64,000 nucleotides of DNA from Platycnemis pennipes (taxonomy: Eukaryota > Arthropoda > Insecta > Odonata > Platycnemididae), in the NCBI GenBank assembly GCA_933228895.1, contig OW121847.1, positions 123,794,350-123,858,349 on the forward strand, written 5' to 3'. Below are positions 1 through 13,969 of this stretch, in pieces. The stretch's first letter is position 1; each line of letters starts with the position of its first letter. The notes below the pieces were generated by a model. The model did no database searches. It had not been told where the DNA came from and was given only the letters and a program-made list of their open reading frames with translations. The translations under genes were made by a program, and so were the position numbers.

Positions 1-2879
1 TATCTGTTCTTAATCACTTTTGACCTTCTTCCCACCGATTCCTGCCCATTTTGTCTTCGTATCGATGCATTTATTTTAGTGACTAGGGATTATGTCTCCT
101 CGAAAACCATAGTCAATTCTCTAAGAAACACGTAATAATGCATTTGATATTATTTATGGAAGCTTTCCTAAAACCGTCAGTCCACGATTGATACATTTCA
201 CTCATTTTTGCCGATTTCATCGGTGTTAATTTCTATTATTGTATTTAAAATTGTTGAACGTTTTCAGCAACTCGTAATCATCCTATTTTGTCCGGAAACT
301 TATTGTTCTAATAATATTTAGAGTCATTCTATTTTCATCAAATATTCTTAAATCTTAAATTTGTTGCCGTAAATTTATGGTTACACAGAATTTATTATCT
401 GTAATTACTTTCTAGGAAATATTTTTCTCGCTAATTTTGTAAAGGCATTTCGGAGTAAGAAACTATCTTATAAAAATACGCTGCTCTATCACTAACGCTT
501 GCAAAATGGATCGAAGTGCCCAGAGGAGAATTTTCTCGGCTGTTGAATTGAGGGAGAAAACATTATTATGAAATTTCGTTTACGATAATTTAGTGTGATA
601 ATGGACATAATTGTCAAAAGAATTTCCGTGATCCGCATTCAACAAAAATTATTTCCTTCAATATTGATATTTTCAAATCACACACACGGTGTTCTTACAT
701 GCAGAAAGTGAGCGTTTGACAAGGGTAAATTAAAAATGTTGTGCATAGACAAAAAATGGCACAATAACTATTATTATATAAATAAAACGCAAAAATAATT
801 TAGTTTTCCAATTAATGGTTATGTTCCTAGTAGCAAGACAGTGAAGTTATCTGGTAAGCACATTTAGATTTCAGTTATCGCTCAATGGTATCTCCTCGTA
901 AATAATTAAAATATACGTAATGTCATGAAACACTATCGACGCACTCACTATACTTGCCTTATGATAATGTATATTTAGCACAAAGTAAATTTGATTGAAC
1001 GCATCATACTTTTCAATAATAACTGACATATTAATCCTACCTACTATCTCTTAGCCAAGATGTACCTACTCACCTCTGGCTATGTTCTATTTGGTGGCGT
1101 TTCTAAGCTATCCTAAATGCGACCTTCGCGGAACTGAATGTAGATTTCTGTTTCTTACGAGGAAAAATAGTTATTACCTTTCCAAGCCAGCACCCCCAGG
1201 GTCTATCGCATCACCCTGTCACACCGATATCCGCTCATTTTTTACATTCTGTGAATGTGGCTCTGGAGACCACCGATTCTATTCCCAATCGCGTGAAAAT
1301 TAAGTGAATAAACTCCCCCCCCCCCGTGCCTCATTTGTATTATGTCGTCCACTCTTCATATTCTTAAGCAACAACCTTGGCGAAATCCTTGTTCCTTTTC
1401 CGTATCCCATCTGGGTGGTCTTAACTATTCCACTCTCACAGTTTTCCTATCTCCCCAGGATTTGATGCCCCGCACAACTTCAGTTGGGTCTTTGGTCTGA
1501 ATGGGACATGAGATGAACATTCGAATGGAATGACCGTGAGTGTTGGTTAATGCAAGTCGCTTTTATCTCCACTAAGTGTGGACGTGATTTTCACTGTTTT
1601 AATAGCTGATATTTCGTAGCTGAGCCAGGGTGAGCTAACAATAGGACAGTAATGCTCTCATTAGGACAGTAGTTCTCTCATTTATTTCTTGCGGAAGACG
1701 TTTTGTGAATTTCAATTGCGTAAATATAAAATATAATTCATGTATAATTGAGGGATTTGATGCACATATTATTCTGTTATTAACAATTTGATGACGTTTT
1801 ATTCAGTGTAATTTTCGCAAGGTTATTTTGATAACCGATTTTATACTCGAAGAGGATAAATGACGAAATGTATGTACAAAGGACATGCGAATGGAGAGAT
1901 TTATCTCATGACAGAACATTCCCACGAAGGTATTCTATCAATTATTCTCTCGCCCTTCATAATATTCGCAAATTCGTGATCTCTACGAAAATTGATGGTA
2001 AATTTATGGAAAACGTTCCTTTTTTTCTTTTCCAGATCGTTTTATCCGTTTGCATCGAGCCCTGTCGATATCATGCATTGATCGGACAGCATTTTAAAAA
2101 TCTATATCTACGGTATACCCTGAGAGCGAGGGTGTGTGGCGGAGGGTGATATATCACCATACATGAACCATTTACGTGTAAATAAGAGGTGCATTGCTAC
2201 TACTTTATGGAAACGTTTTTTCTACATTCACGAGTCACTTGCAGCTAACTGTTCAGGGCCTACGTAGCAGTACAACAATTATGGATTATTTGGGAATTTT
2301 AATGTGTGTATTAATTTTTGTATTCCCTAAGCCCTAAGCACATATTCGTTAGTAATGTAAAAACATGCTTCCTGCTCTACTAACTACTAACAATGTTTCA
2401 CCATCTACCCCTTGCCTATTCCATTCTCCTATGGTATGCGGAAGAAATTATATTTTAAATCTATCTGTACGGCACTCTCTCTTTCTAATCTTGTTTTTCT
2501 GATCAAATCTAGCGTAATTCGCATGCGTTCTTAATATATTTCTAACTTCGTCGGCAAAGATATCGGCTTCAATGTTAGCTGAGAAGTTTAGTCTGAATTT
2601 AAACCAGTGTTTTGGCAGTATTTCCCTTCCTAGTTCATCCATTAAACTCCTAGAACTAAGGGAGGCTTGAATAAATTTTAACTGCTATTTCCACAAAGAT
2701 CTCATTTTTCCCACCGTGATTTCGCTACGGTATAACATCATTATGTCCTATTAATTTTATGCCGTAACGAAACCATGGTTGGGAAAAATAAGGATACCTA
2801 TATGTCGTATGAATAGTTGAAATTTCTTCAAATTTCCATAGGATGAGTGATTTCCCACTACCCTTTCGTATCGCAACAC
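1..2879. other. Intronic sequence, no gene seen
   Basis: This AT-rich sequence has no supportable coding region. A short direct repeat of the type aggacagtaatgctctcatt lies at about 1643-1682. A run of C lies at 1314-1325. The small open frames (for example 1082-1303 and 1868-2149) have no recognisable motif and are at chance length. Confidence 0.6.
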
Positions 2880-3400
2880 TAATAAAATAATCGTAACGAC
2901 CTCAAACCTCCTTAGCTCCTTTTCACGCCATCTAATTCTTTGATCCTTGATTCCTTCTTTGATCCTAGTATGGAACCCATATACTGTCGGCGTATTCTGC
3001 ATGAGGCTTGACAAGGGAAAAAAGCGTCTTGCTTGTTCTCTCTCATCTATTTAACCTAAAACCCTTTTTACAAATACTAATCTACGGTTCATTACACCTG
3101 TTATTTCCCTGATGTGTGTCCCCCATGACGTCTTCTGTGAGGGTGACGCCTAGATATTTAATGAATTCGGAGTTTGATGGTTTATTTTATAAGATGTAGT
3201 AATTATTTCGGGGGGAACTGTCTATTCTTTTTCTAAAATTGCAGTACCGCAAGCTGCCAAGTAACACGTTAGTCGCCAATTGCTTCTAAATCCTTTGCTA
3301 AGTACTGCCAATCATCTTCAACTTAATTTCCCCATACACGACTGCATCTCCGGCAAAAAGGCGGAGCTCACTACTTTTAACTACTGCATTCGAGTAATTT
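2880..3400 (-). mobile_element. LINE relic (CR1/Jockey-like reverse transcriptase, C-terminal half)
   Basis: Read on the minus strand, this is a decayed non-LTR retrotransposon reverse transcriptase. In order, the frames give LRLFAGDAVVYGEI (3325-3371, the palm motif, normally F-A-D-D, here F-A-G-D), then EFIKYLGVTLTED (about 3133-3173), THIREITGVMNRRLVFVKRV (just below 3120), and LVKPHAEYADSIWVPY (2967-3012), the usual RPHLEYASxVWxPY block. Several frameshifts and stops separate them, so it is dead. Motif order and spacing fit the CR1/Jockey/L2 group; the exact clade cannot be fixed by eye. The two open frames here (2448-2642 and 2757-3014, minus) are only partly in the right phase and are not genes. 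Confidence 0.75.
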
Positions 3401-3479
3401 GCGTAAAGAAAGAATATTCGACGGATGCCTCCGTTTCCCTCCATTTCACAGTCACACCTCGGCGTGCGCCAATCCAATC

Positions 3480-3760
3480 GCGACCGCTAAGCGCCCTGGC
3501 TCCCGAGGCGATATTGGATCCCGTGACCTTTTAGGTCAGTAGGTGAGTGCGCCGCTCCTGCTGCCGCCGCTTGGGCAACCGCCGGCTGCGGGGGGGGAAG
3601 GGGGCGGGGGGGGATGGGGGGGGGGGGGGGGCTTGGGCAGCACATGTTGCCATCCCGTGCACACCTAGTGCATATCATTTGAGTGCAGCGACGCTCACTC
3701 GAGTCCCCTTCACGCCCCACCGTTTCGGTCGATAATATTTTTCCAGCGTGCCGTGTGAGA
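3480..3760. other. CpG-rich island with long G runs
   Basis: An abrupt GC- and CpG-rich stretch in AT-rich surroundings. Positions 3590-3631 are almost pure G with a few interruptions. A donor-like site, cagtag followed by gtgagtgcg, lies at 3541. It could be a regulatory island or simple sequence. It cannot be the promoter of a full-length Go transcript unless exons 1-4 were also downstream of it, which they are not within this window. Confidence 0.4.
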
Positions 3761-6700
3761 GGTGTGGCTCACGGATTTCTTCTTTTTTCGTTGCATTCGT
3801 TGCAGCGCGTCCTCGAACGCTAAAACTCCCATCTCATCCCGTTTTGACGGTGATCGGTGTTTTTGGGGACCGACTGGTGGATGCGGCCGATGAAGGGATC
3901 GTCTTCCTTCCACGCATTTTCGTGTGCGCCTCGTCCCCATCTCTTGCGGTGGCCACACCCGATACTCAAGCCACCTCCCGGAATCCCGCTCTACCAGCCC
4001 GTATCAACTGTCTCTCCTTCCCTTTACCCTCTCCTCGGGCAGGCTTTTGCCCTCCACGCCTGCATATATCCGCGTCTGGTTGTCACCTGCACCCCTCTCC
4101 CGCTTCTTGCCGCTCTCCTCTGTTTGTTCTTTCCTAAAAATTACTCCCCCGTGATCTTTTCCAATAAATATAAGCTTGTTGATTTAGCGATAAGTGTGCT
4201 GGAACTCATTCACACCGTGTGACGTTATTTGTTAACTATTTTCCAGCTCCTTTCGAATTGGTTAAATTTTGCCAAACCTTTTTTCGTTGCTGACATCTAT
4301 TATTCCGGGCTCGCAGATTTCAATTTAGTTTCACTTAGTTTCAAATTGCAACAGCCTTGTCCTTTGACCTCGGACACTGACTTGCCATCAATTGGTTATG
4401 ATATCCTCGCTGGTCACCAGAATTTTATGACAATGGAACGATAAGTCGTAACAGACCATTTATACTAGTTTTTGACTCGGGCATCCAAATGTCCAGTGAT
4501 TACTCTGTCAATCCCAATTGTTTTGTGTACCTGTGCGTTCTTGTGGACCCTTGCTTATCCTTCCTCTCAATATTTCTTTTGGGTTATTTTTCGCAAGTAA
4601 ATCTCCAGCAATCCGTGTTTTGAGTCTTTTCGTTCAGAATCATTGATATTTGCAAAGCGGAATTCCTCTAGGCGTCGTTATTAGAAAATTTCGATTCTCA
4701 TGAATGAAAACAGTAATATGAGTGAAATAAATAGCGGTCGTCAATGTAAATTCTGAATTTCTTATTCTTTAACTTCCATGGTGCACATCCGTGAATCTCT
4801 TTGAGCTATGACTTTACTTATGAATGATGAGGACACACGGTGGAGGAATGCACGATGACCAATCAGAATCAAAGGTTGATTCTATTCCTCAGATTCCCTC
4901 TTTAGCAAATTTTCAGGTTAATCTTAGATGTTTGCACGTCTGATCTTAGATTTTATCAAGTTTTCCGCCATCCTTTATTAGTGGAGATAAGAATCTGTCC
5001 TTCGCTCGATTCCTGACCCTCGATCGTATAAACGCCTTCCTTTTCCAACCTAGACCGCAACTCTTATCTCACTAGGAGGGGCTTTACTCGCCCCTTTTAG
5101 AGGATTCCCTTATTTCCTCGAAGATCTGTTTACGATTTGTTTACATAAATAAAAATAATCATACCAATGTTTTGGATATTAACTTATTTCGTCGGACAAT
5201 TAAACGTTTTATTTCTTGATAAGATATTTAGCGGTAACCTGGTGCTTCTTTTGATCTTTATGCACTCATTTTTCATCTGATTGTGTCCAATTGGGATTTT
5301 AAAGTGATCTTCAAGATAGATTAATAACGTGAACATGATTTTTAATTTGGTGTTTGGCGACTGAACTCTTCCCCCTAAGTTTCTATAGCTGAAAGAATTT
5401 GTAAAAAAATAAACTATTTTTGCCGAATTTGGCCCCTCAACTAGTAATTCTTGTGTTAGATTGGAATAAGAACGATTATCACTTGTAAGTCATAACCCAT
5501 GGATTATATTTTAGTTTTTACGTCGACGTGGCCACTATCACTGGCATTTTTGGGAATCATATTGTATTAAATTTGGAATTAAATTAAGTACCCTGCGAAT
5601 TAAACGAGCTATACTTTAACCGTGAGCTCTGAACTGGCGGAAAAACAGAATATTTGGTGGAAAAATTTCCAAAATTTATATTGGAGTGTGTTCAGTATTT
5701 TGAAAGATTTTGTTACTCCATCCTAGTGGTTAATTTACATTTTTCTCCTTGACAAGTAGCACCTTGGAGCTCGTTAGAGTTTGAATATACACCATTTCAG
5801 AAGAATTTATTATCGATCTTAAAATACAGCTATCTAGAAGTTTCCATAAATATGTGCACCGTCGCCAATTGCTTCAGAGGTTATTAATGGAAATCAATAT
5901 ATTTCAGCTGTGTGTAAAAATGTTATGGATAAATATGTTCGAAAAATTGGAATGGAAACTTATTTGTTGCCACTAAGCATAGTGCAAGGTCTTTAAAAGC
6001 TTCTAGTGAACTATGAGGAACCTATCGCGGATATCTGACTGGAAGGATATCTCGATTTCATGTTGAAAAAGTAACTTTTTGTGAACACAATGAAATCGAT
6101 ACTGCATTAGACAAACATGAGATAAAAAATACTGCAGTGGTAGGTAATTGTTTGCCCTCCCGAAGTCGTGGGTCACGTTTCTTGCTAATCTCAACAAATG
6201 AGCACTCGGCCGAGTTTCGTATTATTAGCTCTGTATTAGCTCTGTTGTGACATTTATCCTGCATGTCACTGTATTGAATTCGTGGAAATAATCAACATTG
6301 TCCGATTCCTATTTTTAAAAAAACATATTGTCTCCTAATAATTCATCCATCGACTGGATTCAGAGTTACAGAGACTCGGTTATGCATGTATTCAAGGCAT
6401 GCCATGTTGCCTGCGTTCAATTCATACTCGCTCAACTTATGGGGTTTAGTCATGTCATATGTTGCGAGCGCAAAGCGCTTGCTTGTGACGATGCTAATTA
6501 AAGGAGGAACTGTATGACGTGGATACGTCAGTGGTAATAAAACACGGCGTGATGATGAATTAAAGGTTATTCTCCAAAAATGATGTAGTATTTTGTATGC
6601 AGTTCAGTATTTTTTTAATTCACTGAACTGAACGTCACCAAATTCTGCTACCGTCGGAGTGTCGGTCAATGGTTGTTAAAATATTCGCGTTTTTCTTCGT

Positions 6701-9700
6701 AATCCTCTTAACGATCATCGACCATGGCGATTTTCCCTTAAAATTGTGTCATCTATTATTTTTTCTTATTCACTACGGTGTTAATTGATATGACCGTGTA
6801 CGACATATGGATACCGATGTGTGGGTGTCTAGGGAAAGGTGTAATTCAGCCAATGACGATGTGATCAGTATTTCGATGCGCCCAATAGACTAACAATTTT
6901 TAGAAATGCGTTATATAATTAAACAAAGGACCCTGAATTATTTACTGATGTTTTCATGTCAATACTGACTATTCCCATACGCCTAATTGTTTTAAATGTG
7001 GTTCTGTGCCTTATCCGCATTGCATACAAAGTTTTCAGCTTCATTATAATTTTAAAGAATTTTATAAAGTTAGCGAGTAAGCGACAGCTATTTGAATTTT
7101 TAATATTCCAACACACGTTTATTATTACCATTTCTGTAATGAAATATTGGCCTGTGATGATATGTTTCAGGAGTTCTGGCTAGTTTCCATTTCTATACAG
7201 CTTCTTTGTTTTCTCTGCCCGATTTCCTTTTTTATAACCCCTCCGCCGTATTTGCGCCAGACATCGATGGGAAAGGAATGAGTTTGAAGGTAAAAAGAAC
7301 GTTAATTTGGAATTGATTTGTTTTGTAGATGGATTTTGTATTCTGGGTTCTTATGTGTATTTATATTCTCTTTGAAAAAAATCAGATAGATTTATTATTC
7401 TAGGGCACGCACCTACTATAAGAACAAGTACATTTGGATAAAGAGTTTGCTCGGGCTTTTTACGTTATTATTGCCAGACATACAATATAAAATTATAAAT
7501 ACGGAGCTAATTGATTTTCAGTACATCAGCAGACGCAGTAACAAACATACCTAACTACAAGCATTACCTACTTAACATTCAGTATTGGCTGATAATAATT
7601 TGAAATTATTTTTACAAAAATGAGTCAGAGCAAGTACCAATGTAACAACAGAAAATTACATTAATATGAGTCAATTGCATTTAACATTCGTTATTTTATA
7701 TTATTTAATTCATTGTTACTTACTTGCACATTGTTTACATAGTGTTTACGTTCATGAATAATATTTAGGTGCGTAGATATATTTCCTAACTTTAAGTGTA
7801 CACACTTCAGAAAATTTATTTCAAACCAATTAACTCTTTGTTGACGTTGTGTTACTTTTTCATTAGGATTACACATTTTTCAGAGAGAATGCTCGTATGT
7901 GATCATTATTGTTGAAAAAAATTGACTATGTAAAATTTAATGAATGTATTCTCTTTTTCCTTTTTTGAAGAGTTATTTGCATTATATTCTTATTATTTTA
8001 GGCATTTCATTTTACCTTTAAGCTCTCGTCTAAGTTCACAGGTTGCTCTAGTAAAACATCTTACAAACAGATTTGAACTTATATCAACTTACATTCTTTA
8101 TACACTATACATTTATCATAATGTATATGTGTGTATGCACTAAATTATATGCTAGAGACAATATAAAGATAGCACTGAAAGAGCTATTTTTTCTTAAAGC
8201 ATCCATGTAGTAAATACGCTATAGTTACGTGAAAAACCGTGTGTGCGACTCTGAAATGGATTCTCTTGGAATTGGCCCAGTGAAAGTGTCCATTATTTGG
8301 GGAGTTTGTTGCAGTGTGTTCTCTGGGCTATGTGATACAACTCCAATGTGATGGATCTCAAAGCTATTAAGGTAAACCTAGAAACTGAATTTCTATATTT
8401 GAGTGAAATGACTCCATTATCATCATTACAAAATGCTGACGTTTCAAACTAGACATATTCTCTCAGATAGTATAAGACAATTTAATGGGAATGGTAGTAG
8501 CTTTCTTTTCCATACTTTGAAATGACATGGTTTTTTGAAATATATATATGATCAAGTAGTATTAGACCTTTTTAATCATAAAATAAAGCCTTGAGGATCC
8601 ATTCGTTTCGGGATTCGGGATGTGCCAAAATACTGTAATTTGGATTTTCGAGAAATCTTAAAGGTTGCGTAGCATATTCCGTGTAATCTCACAATTAAAA
8701 CTTTGTATACATAAAAATGAACCCCTTAATGTTGATATATAACCTCTCCGAGGCTAGCAGTTGGTGGATTTTGTTCTTTAGGTACTCTATTTTACCATTC
8801 CGGTTCAACACTTAGCTTTTATTCACAGCACTATCTTATGACATGGGTGTCCGTGTGGCTCTCGAGTGATTCTGAGTTTTAGGGAAGTCACGGGAAATTT
8901 TAAATCGCCTCGAGGTATCGTTTCAAGCTTTAAGTTTTCCATGGTTTCATTCATCTTCATTGAATGTCTTCCCTGCGAATCCCTGAAAAACTATGTTATG
9001 ACCTCTCGCAGTTTGCACGTGGGCTGAAGAAACTGAAAGATTACGTGGGACCCGCATAGGGAGGCGGGGATTGAAAGAAATAGGTCAGAATTCAGACGGG
9101 AGCCTGGCCTAATGGAGGAGAGAGGAAATTGAAATGGCAATGGACCAGACACTTTTATAGGGGAGCAGCAAACGGAAGAAGTGCTAGATTGGATGCCAGG
9201 CCCAAGAAATAAAAATGAGGCAGAAAAGGAGAAACAAGGAAATTCTCTTCGGCTTTTGAGTGACGCTTTTCGGCCACGGAACGGTCGCCATGTTTTTGGG
9301 AAGCTGGAGACTGTTCCGTTCGTATCGTTGGCAACGTGGTGCCGTTGAAATCCGTATTGTAATAATTTTTTAGTGTAATGAAGTATTGCACTTTTAACTC
9401 ATTTTTTCTCATTATCACCCGATTTTAACTCATCGGGGAAAATGCCCATTTCCAAGCTTAAATTTACGATAAATGCAAACACAGGAGCAATGTTTGCATT
9501 TATGGCCTTAACAAAGTTTGTATTTATGTTATCCACTCCTTTTGAAGAATTGGGTTTTAGCTAGTATATAAGGCTGTCGTTATCTGAATACGTGGCAGTT
9601 TGTATCTGTTTCTGGTTCATCTGTGATTGAATGGACTCCTCGAACCAGCTGATGCCAAAATATTCCCTCTGAGCTACAACATTTACGCGATTGGTTCTTT

Positions 9701-9840
9701 TACAAGAATTATAGTCAATTAAGGTCATCGACGCTTTTCACAATTCATTCTCCGCAGAGAAAAATCATTCATCTAGATTGGAACTTGAATCCGGAATCCC
9801 ATGATTTCTCCTAGAAATCCACTGCAGAGTGGATTGCTCC
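3761..9840. other. Intronic sequence, no gene seen
   Basis: Mostly AT-rich. Positions 3940-4130 are C/T-rich, and overlapping open frames there (3748-4222) reflect that composition. I see no repeat family, coding exon or RNA gene in the rest. Confidence 0.55.
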
Positions 9841-9847
9841 TTAGTTA

Positions 9848-10020
9848 AAGTGGTGTTGATAGCTTAACTGGCTGAGGTACCTGCCCGGTGATTAGGGGGT
9901 TCTTGATTCAAGTCCCGATCAAGGTAAATGAATTGTCTTACTTGTAAATTCCGCTATTGTGCATATTAGCGGGTGAAATGTTTTCGTGGCTAGTATCTCT
10001 AAGTCCTTGAGTTTGTGGTC
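9848..10020 (+). repeat. tRNA-derived SINE-like element
   Basis: An RNA polymerase III type head is visible. The A box tagcttaactgg lies at 9860-9871 and the B box gattcaagtccc at 9905-9916, a normal separation. The sequence between and around them does not fold as a full tRNA, and a non-tRNA body follows. The 3' end is uncertain. A degenerate tRNA pseudogene is the alternative. Confidence 0.5.
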
Positions 10021-10230
10021 CGCATTATTAATGAATACATTTTTATGATGAGTGTTTGTTTGGGTCATGTCAACAAAAAGCATTGCGCAAATAGTAATGC
10101 GTTAACGACTGGGAGTACATGATTAGTGCTTATGCGGATCCGTCCAGTATTGTAGGCCTGCATATACGAATAGGATATTGTGTGCCTTTAAAGTCAGTTA
10201 TAATTTAGTTCCAATGTATTCATGGGAGTC

Positions 10231-10291
10231 AGCAAAGGAAGCCGCGCTTTCAGAGTAGCAAATTCAGCAGAGTAGCAAAGGAAGCCGCGCT
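10231..10291. repeat. Short direct repeat
   Basis: The 18-base word agcaaaggaagccgcgct occurs at 10231 and again at 10274, an offset of 43 bp, with partly similar flanks. This looks like a small local duplication. Confidence 0.7.
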
Positions 10292-10319
10292 AATTCAAAA
10301 ACCTCAGGTATAACGTAGC

Positions 10320-13300
10320 ACGTTGACGGTTTGAATCCAGGGGTCTCTTCGGATATGCAGCCATTCGAGCACTTGGTCGTATGGACGTGAGTCATAATGG
10401 CAGCGCGGCGGGATCTAAGAAGACAAATGTTCGACCTTCTCTGTGTGGTCTTCGATCCCTCCCTCCCTTTGGTGTTCCATGCTTCACTTCATCGTACACT
10501 GATGCTCACATGAAATGGTTGTAGGACTACTTTGCTCGTGCTATCTACCATCGATCTCCGTGTACATGGAGCCTCTATTTTATGCAATGGATCCTTCTCC
10601 TCAAAGCTGAGGTTCCCCGGGCTAAGCATTCGAGGGGAATATCTCAGGGGAGAGGGATGTCCCCGGCCACAAAATTCATCAGAATGGGAATAGAATATTG
10701 CCGAATTATTTTTCGCCCAATATACCTATACCCAGTGTCCAACCGCCCTAATTTAAGTCCAGAGTAATTGTATGTTACGCATAATTGTCCAGAAACTTGG
10801 TGAAATAAAAAAGGTTCTTTGGCTCGACTGGGTTCGTCAATCGTGGTTAATGCAGGTAAAGTGTTTTGATACATCGACCCAATTGATCTCTAGGGTGATT
10901 TTTCGTGGGGGCTATGCGTCTTTGCCTGCAAACTTTATTTACTTCTAACCCTCTAGGCCGCGTAAATGGGAAATTGCTGCATGCAATATACTTTCCCCGT
11001 CTCCTTTGGAAAAATAGTATTTAAGATGTTCCCTCCTTCCGACTTTTATTGCACTTGACGTCGACGATTTCGTTCACATTCGTTGCATTTTCAAAAAACA
11101 TCGGTTAAGCTTTGAAAATTCGCGGGAAGTGGCTCAAAGCACTTGGTGCCAAATTAAGGGCTAAATATCGCAGCAGCGATAAAATCAGTTTCTGAGAAAA
11201 TCCAGTTGCATGTCTGGATGGAATTTCTTTCGGTGAAAACCATTGACCTCGAATATTGGTACAGATTTATAACCTCGAATATTGATACACGATGTGATAT
11301 ATATCGTGCGTATCCGATGATATTAGCGGGACTGCGGTATCTTACATCAACGATAGCTGCCGGCAATGTTTGTATTGTGGTCATGTAGAGAATAACTCTC
11401 ATCCTTTGCAGCTCCAAAAACCTCAAATTATTCATGAGGTTTATGTGAAAAATATCTGATTACTGTCCATATATCGTCAACGTGTGTGATTCTTATGAAT
11501 TTGTGTGAATCGCCATAAAATTTGTCCAGCGATTGCATAGATTTTCTGGCCAGTGGTCTTGGCTTATTCTGTGCTCGTAGACTGGTCACAAGTGACTTTT
11601 ATTAGTAAATTACCGCGGTGCAGTATTTTATTCAATACATAGAGCGTGGCATTCTGGTCGGGATCTCTCTCCGCCGGGCCCTCATCCCTTTATGTCATGT
11701 CCGCCATTCCTACCACCACATTAGTCATTTTTTAGAGTATATCATGTCACAATGCCTGATGCATTCAGTAATTGATTTTTTTTATCCGAAATGACCGAAA
11801 CCGTTCTTTGGATGTTTATCGATTCCTTTTAAAGCTTAGAAGTCATGATTATTCGAGGTCCCGTTAGTGTAATTGTCATGGGTCCGTTGTCGTTTGAAAA
11901 GTGGAATTGGTGCCCCACTTTAGTCCTGGAACAGCGTGGGCTGCGACGTCCATAAAGCTTAGCGGGACGTTGCATTTATTGATGCACTCTGATTCAGGTC
12001 AAAAGTGCGACTTTAAATTTCCCACAGCGGCGGGGAAGGGGTGGGTTGTCGCGACTGATCGTTGCCAGTTGGGGCGTGGCAAAAATCTTCCTCAAAATGT
12101 GCACGGCGGTTACCCTTATCGCATGAAAAATGCTATCGTGTTGGAAATTAAACTTTGAATCCGGGGCTTATGTGGTGGCCTTATTCACCCCTCTGCATTT
12201 ACCAAGGGATGCTGTACGATGTGCCATATTGATCGGGAAATCCTAGAAAATATAAATGAATATCACCTTCGTCTCAGGAACGAGCCTGCGGAAGTTGAAG
12301 GGCGTTCCTGGACCACTTCTTGGACTACAGTTTCTTGTTAATCTGGCATAATTTGTGTCATTTTGGTGCTATAAGTGAGTATTGATAATGTGGTGCAGTT
12401 AGTATAATAATGGTGCAGTTGAGCAGCAATGTTTCTTGTGTTTTGCGTTCATTTTTAGCTGTGACATCCCGATATTCCGATCCATAGACTTTGATACATT
12501 GTTCAATTGACTTTGCGCTGCTCTGCAAATGCTATGTTGCGATGCTGAGAGCATTGTGCAGCATCATAGGCGTATGCCACCTCATTCATATCCATTGTAT
12601 GTAAAATATAGCTAATATTAGGATTTTCAATCTATATTTATGGAGTCCGGAAGGTTATATCTATCGTGCCACATATCCCAACCGTATAGTCCTTATAAAA
12701 ATATGATGCGTGTCAATGTCGTTCTCTTATGCTCCCATTTAAGGCTTAGTTTTTGGTTGCCATTTAGTTTCCGTTTCCATTTAGTTTCATTTGACTAGAG
12801 TTTGCGAGGTATTTAATGTACAAATCATGTAAATTTCCAAAATCATAAAATTCGCTAATAGTACCTTAGAAAGCTACCTAGCCTGAAATATTTCCTTGGA
12901 AGTATATGAAGTGTCGAGACGTGACAGGTGTGATGAATTCTGGCTATTCTCGCTCGTTTACACACTAGTTTATGGCCTCATGTAAGGCACGAAAGGAATA
13001 TGGGTTCAGCCCGTTTCACTTTCAGATTTTTATGCATGTAAATGTGGTAAGAAGGATGGTAATTTGCCAAACAAATCTCTCTCAACGATGATCGCCAATT
13101 TGTACCTAGTAGAGATGATTTATCGATATAGTAAAACATTTTCCATCTTATTTTTGCTACGAAGTAAATCACCCAAAATCATCACTGGCAGTAAAATTTG
13201 TGAGTAGCTCAAGAAGGCCACGTAGACTACGTAAGTGTTGGCCTTCCCGAGAATGTTTCTTGGGGAAAACTCCGGAGCATCTATTTCCCCTTCCCTTCAG

Positions 13301-13960
13301 ATGTGCCCATTAATTTTTTGCTCGTCATCTTGCATGTCCGGCCACTTCTTAGCGTATCACCGTCCCCCAAAGTCCAATTTTGCCTCATTGGCTCATCCCT
13401 CCCATTTCATGCTCTTTACTAATGACGGCCAACGTTTTTTCCCTAAATTCGGAATCCTAGCAAAAAAGACACGCAAAAGGAGGAAATTTGACCGCAGGCG
13501 ATTGCCTGAACATTTGTTCTGAGGTATCGTTTTGTTTAAGCCTTCCCAGTTTGTTTAATTCCATCAAGAAAAACGTCAATAATGCTTGCGCACTTGTTGT
13601 TTTTGTACTTTTGTTGTGATTTCATACCAAAAGCTCGACAGCACATCATGCTTTTGCGTTTTTTTATTCACCTGCTGTTTTGACCTGTTTTTAGGAACCG
13701 GAACCCATTTTTACCGTGCACCGTTGCTGCAAACCCAGTGCCCAGTTAATCATTTATTCGAACCGACTGCGAAGCCAAAAATTTTGAACGGCCCAGGATT
13801 CACACGGCCCACAATTACGCGAACCGAGCAAAATAAATTTTTGATATTAACACCGAGCATAGTCTTCTGAAGTGACATCGACCCGATACTTGTAAAATTA
13901 TTCTCCTGTTTTAAAATAGCCCCTTTTGAAATCCTGTTAATTAAGTTTCCTTTGGTATTT
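10320..13960. other. Intronic sequence, no gene seen
   Basis: No supportable gene. The segment cctcgaatattg is repeated at about 11248 and 11273. The open frames at 11154-11435, 11901-12158 and 13235-13870 show no recognisable domain. Confidence 0.5.
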
Positions 13961-13969
13961 TCAGCTATT

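Noticed and set aside
2757..3014. Apparent Penelope-type motif (PTVYGFHTRIKEG) on the minus strand
   Set aside because: The neighbouring frames give a continuous CR1/Jockey-like reverse transcriptase order, so this phase is a coincidence.
10310..10345. B-box-like ggtttgaatccagg
   Set aside because: No matching A box at a plausible distance and no recognisable body.
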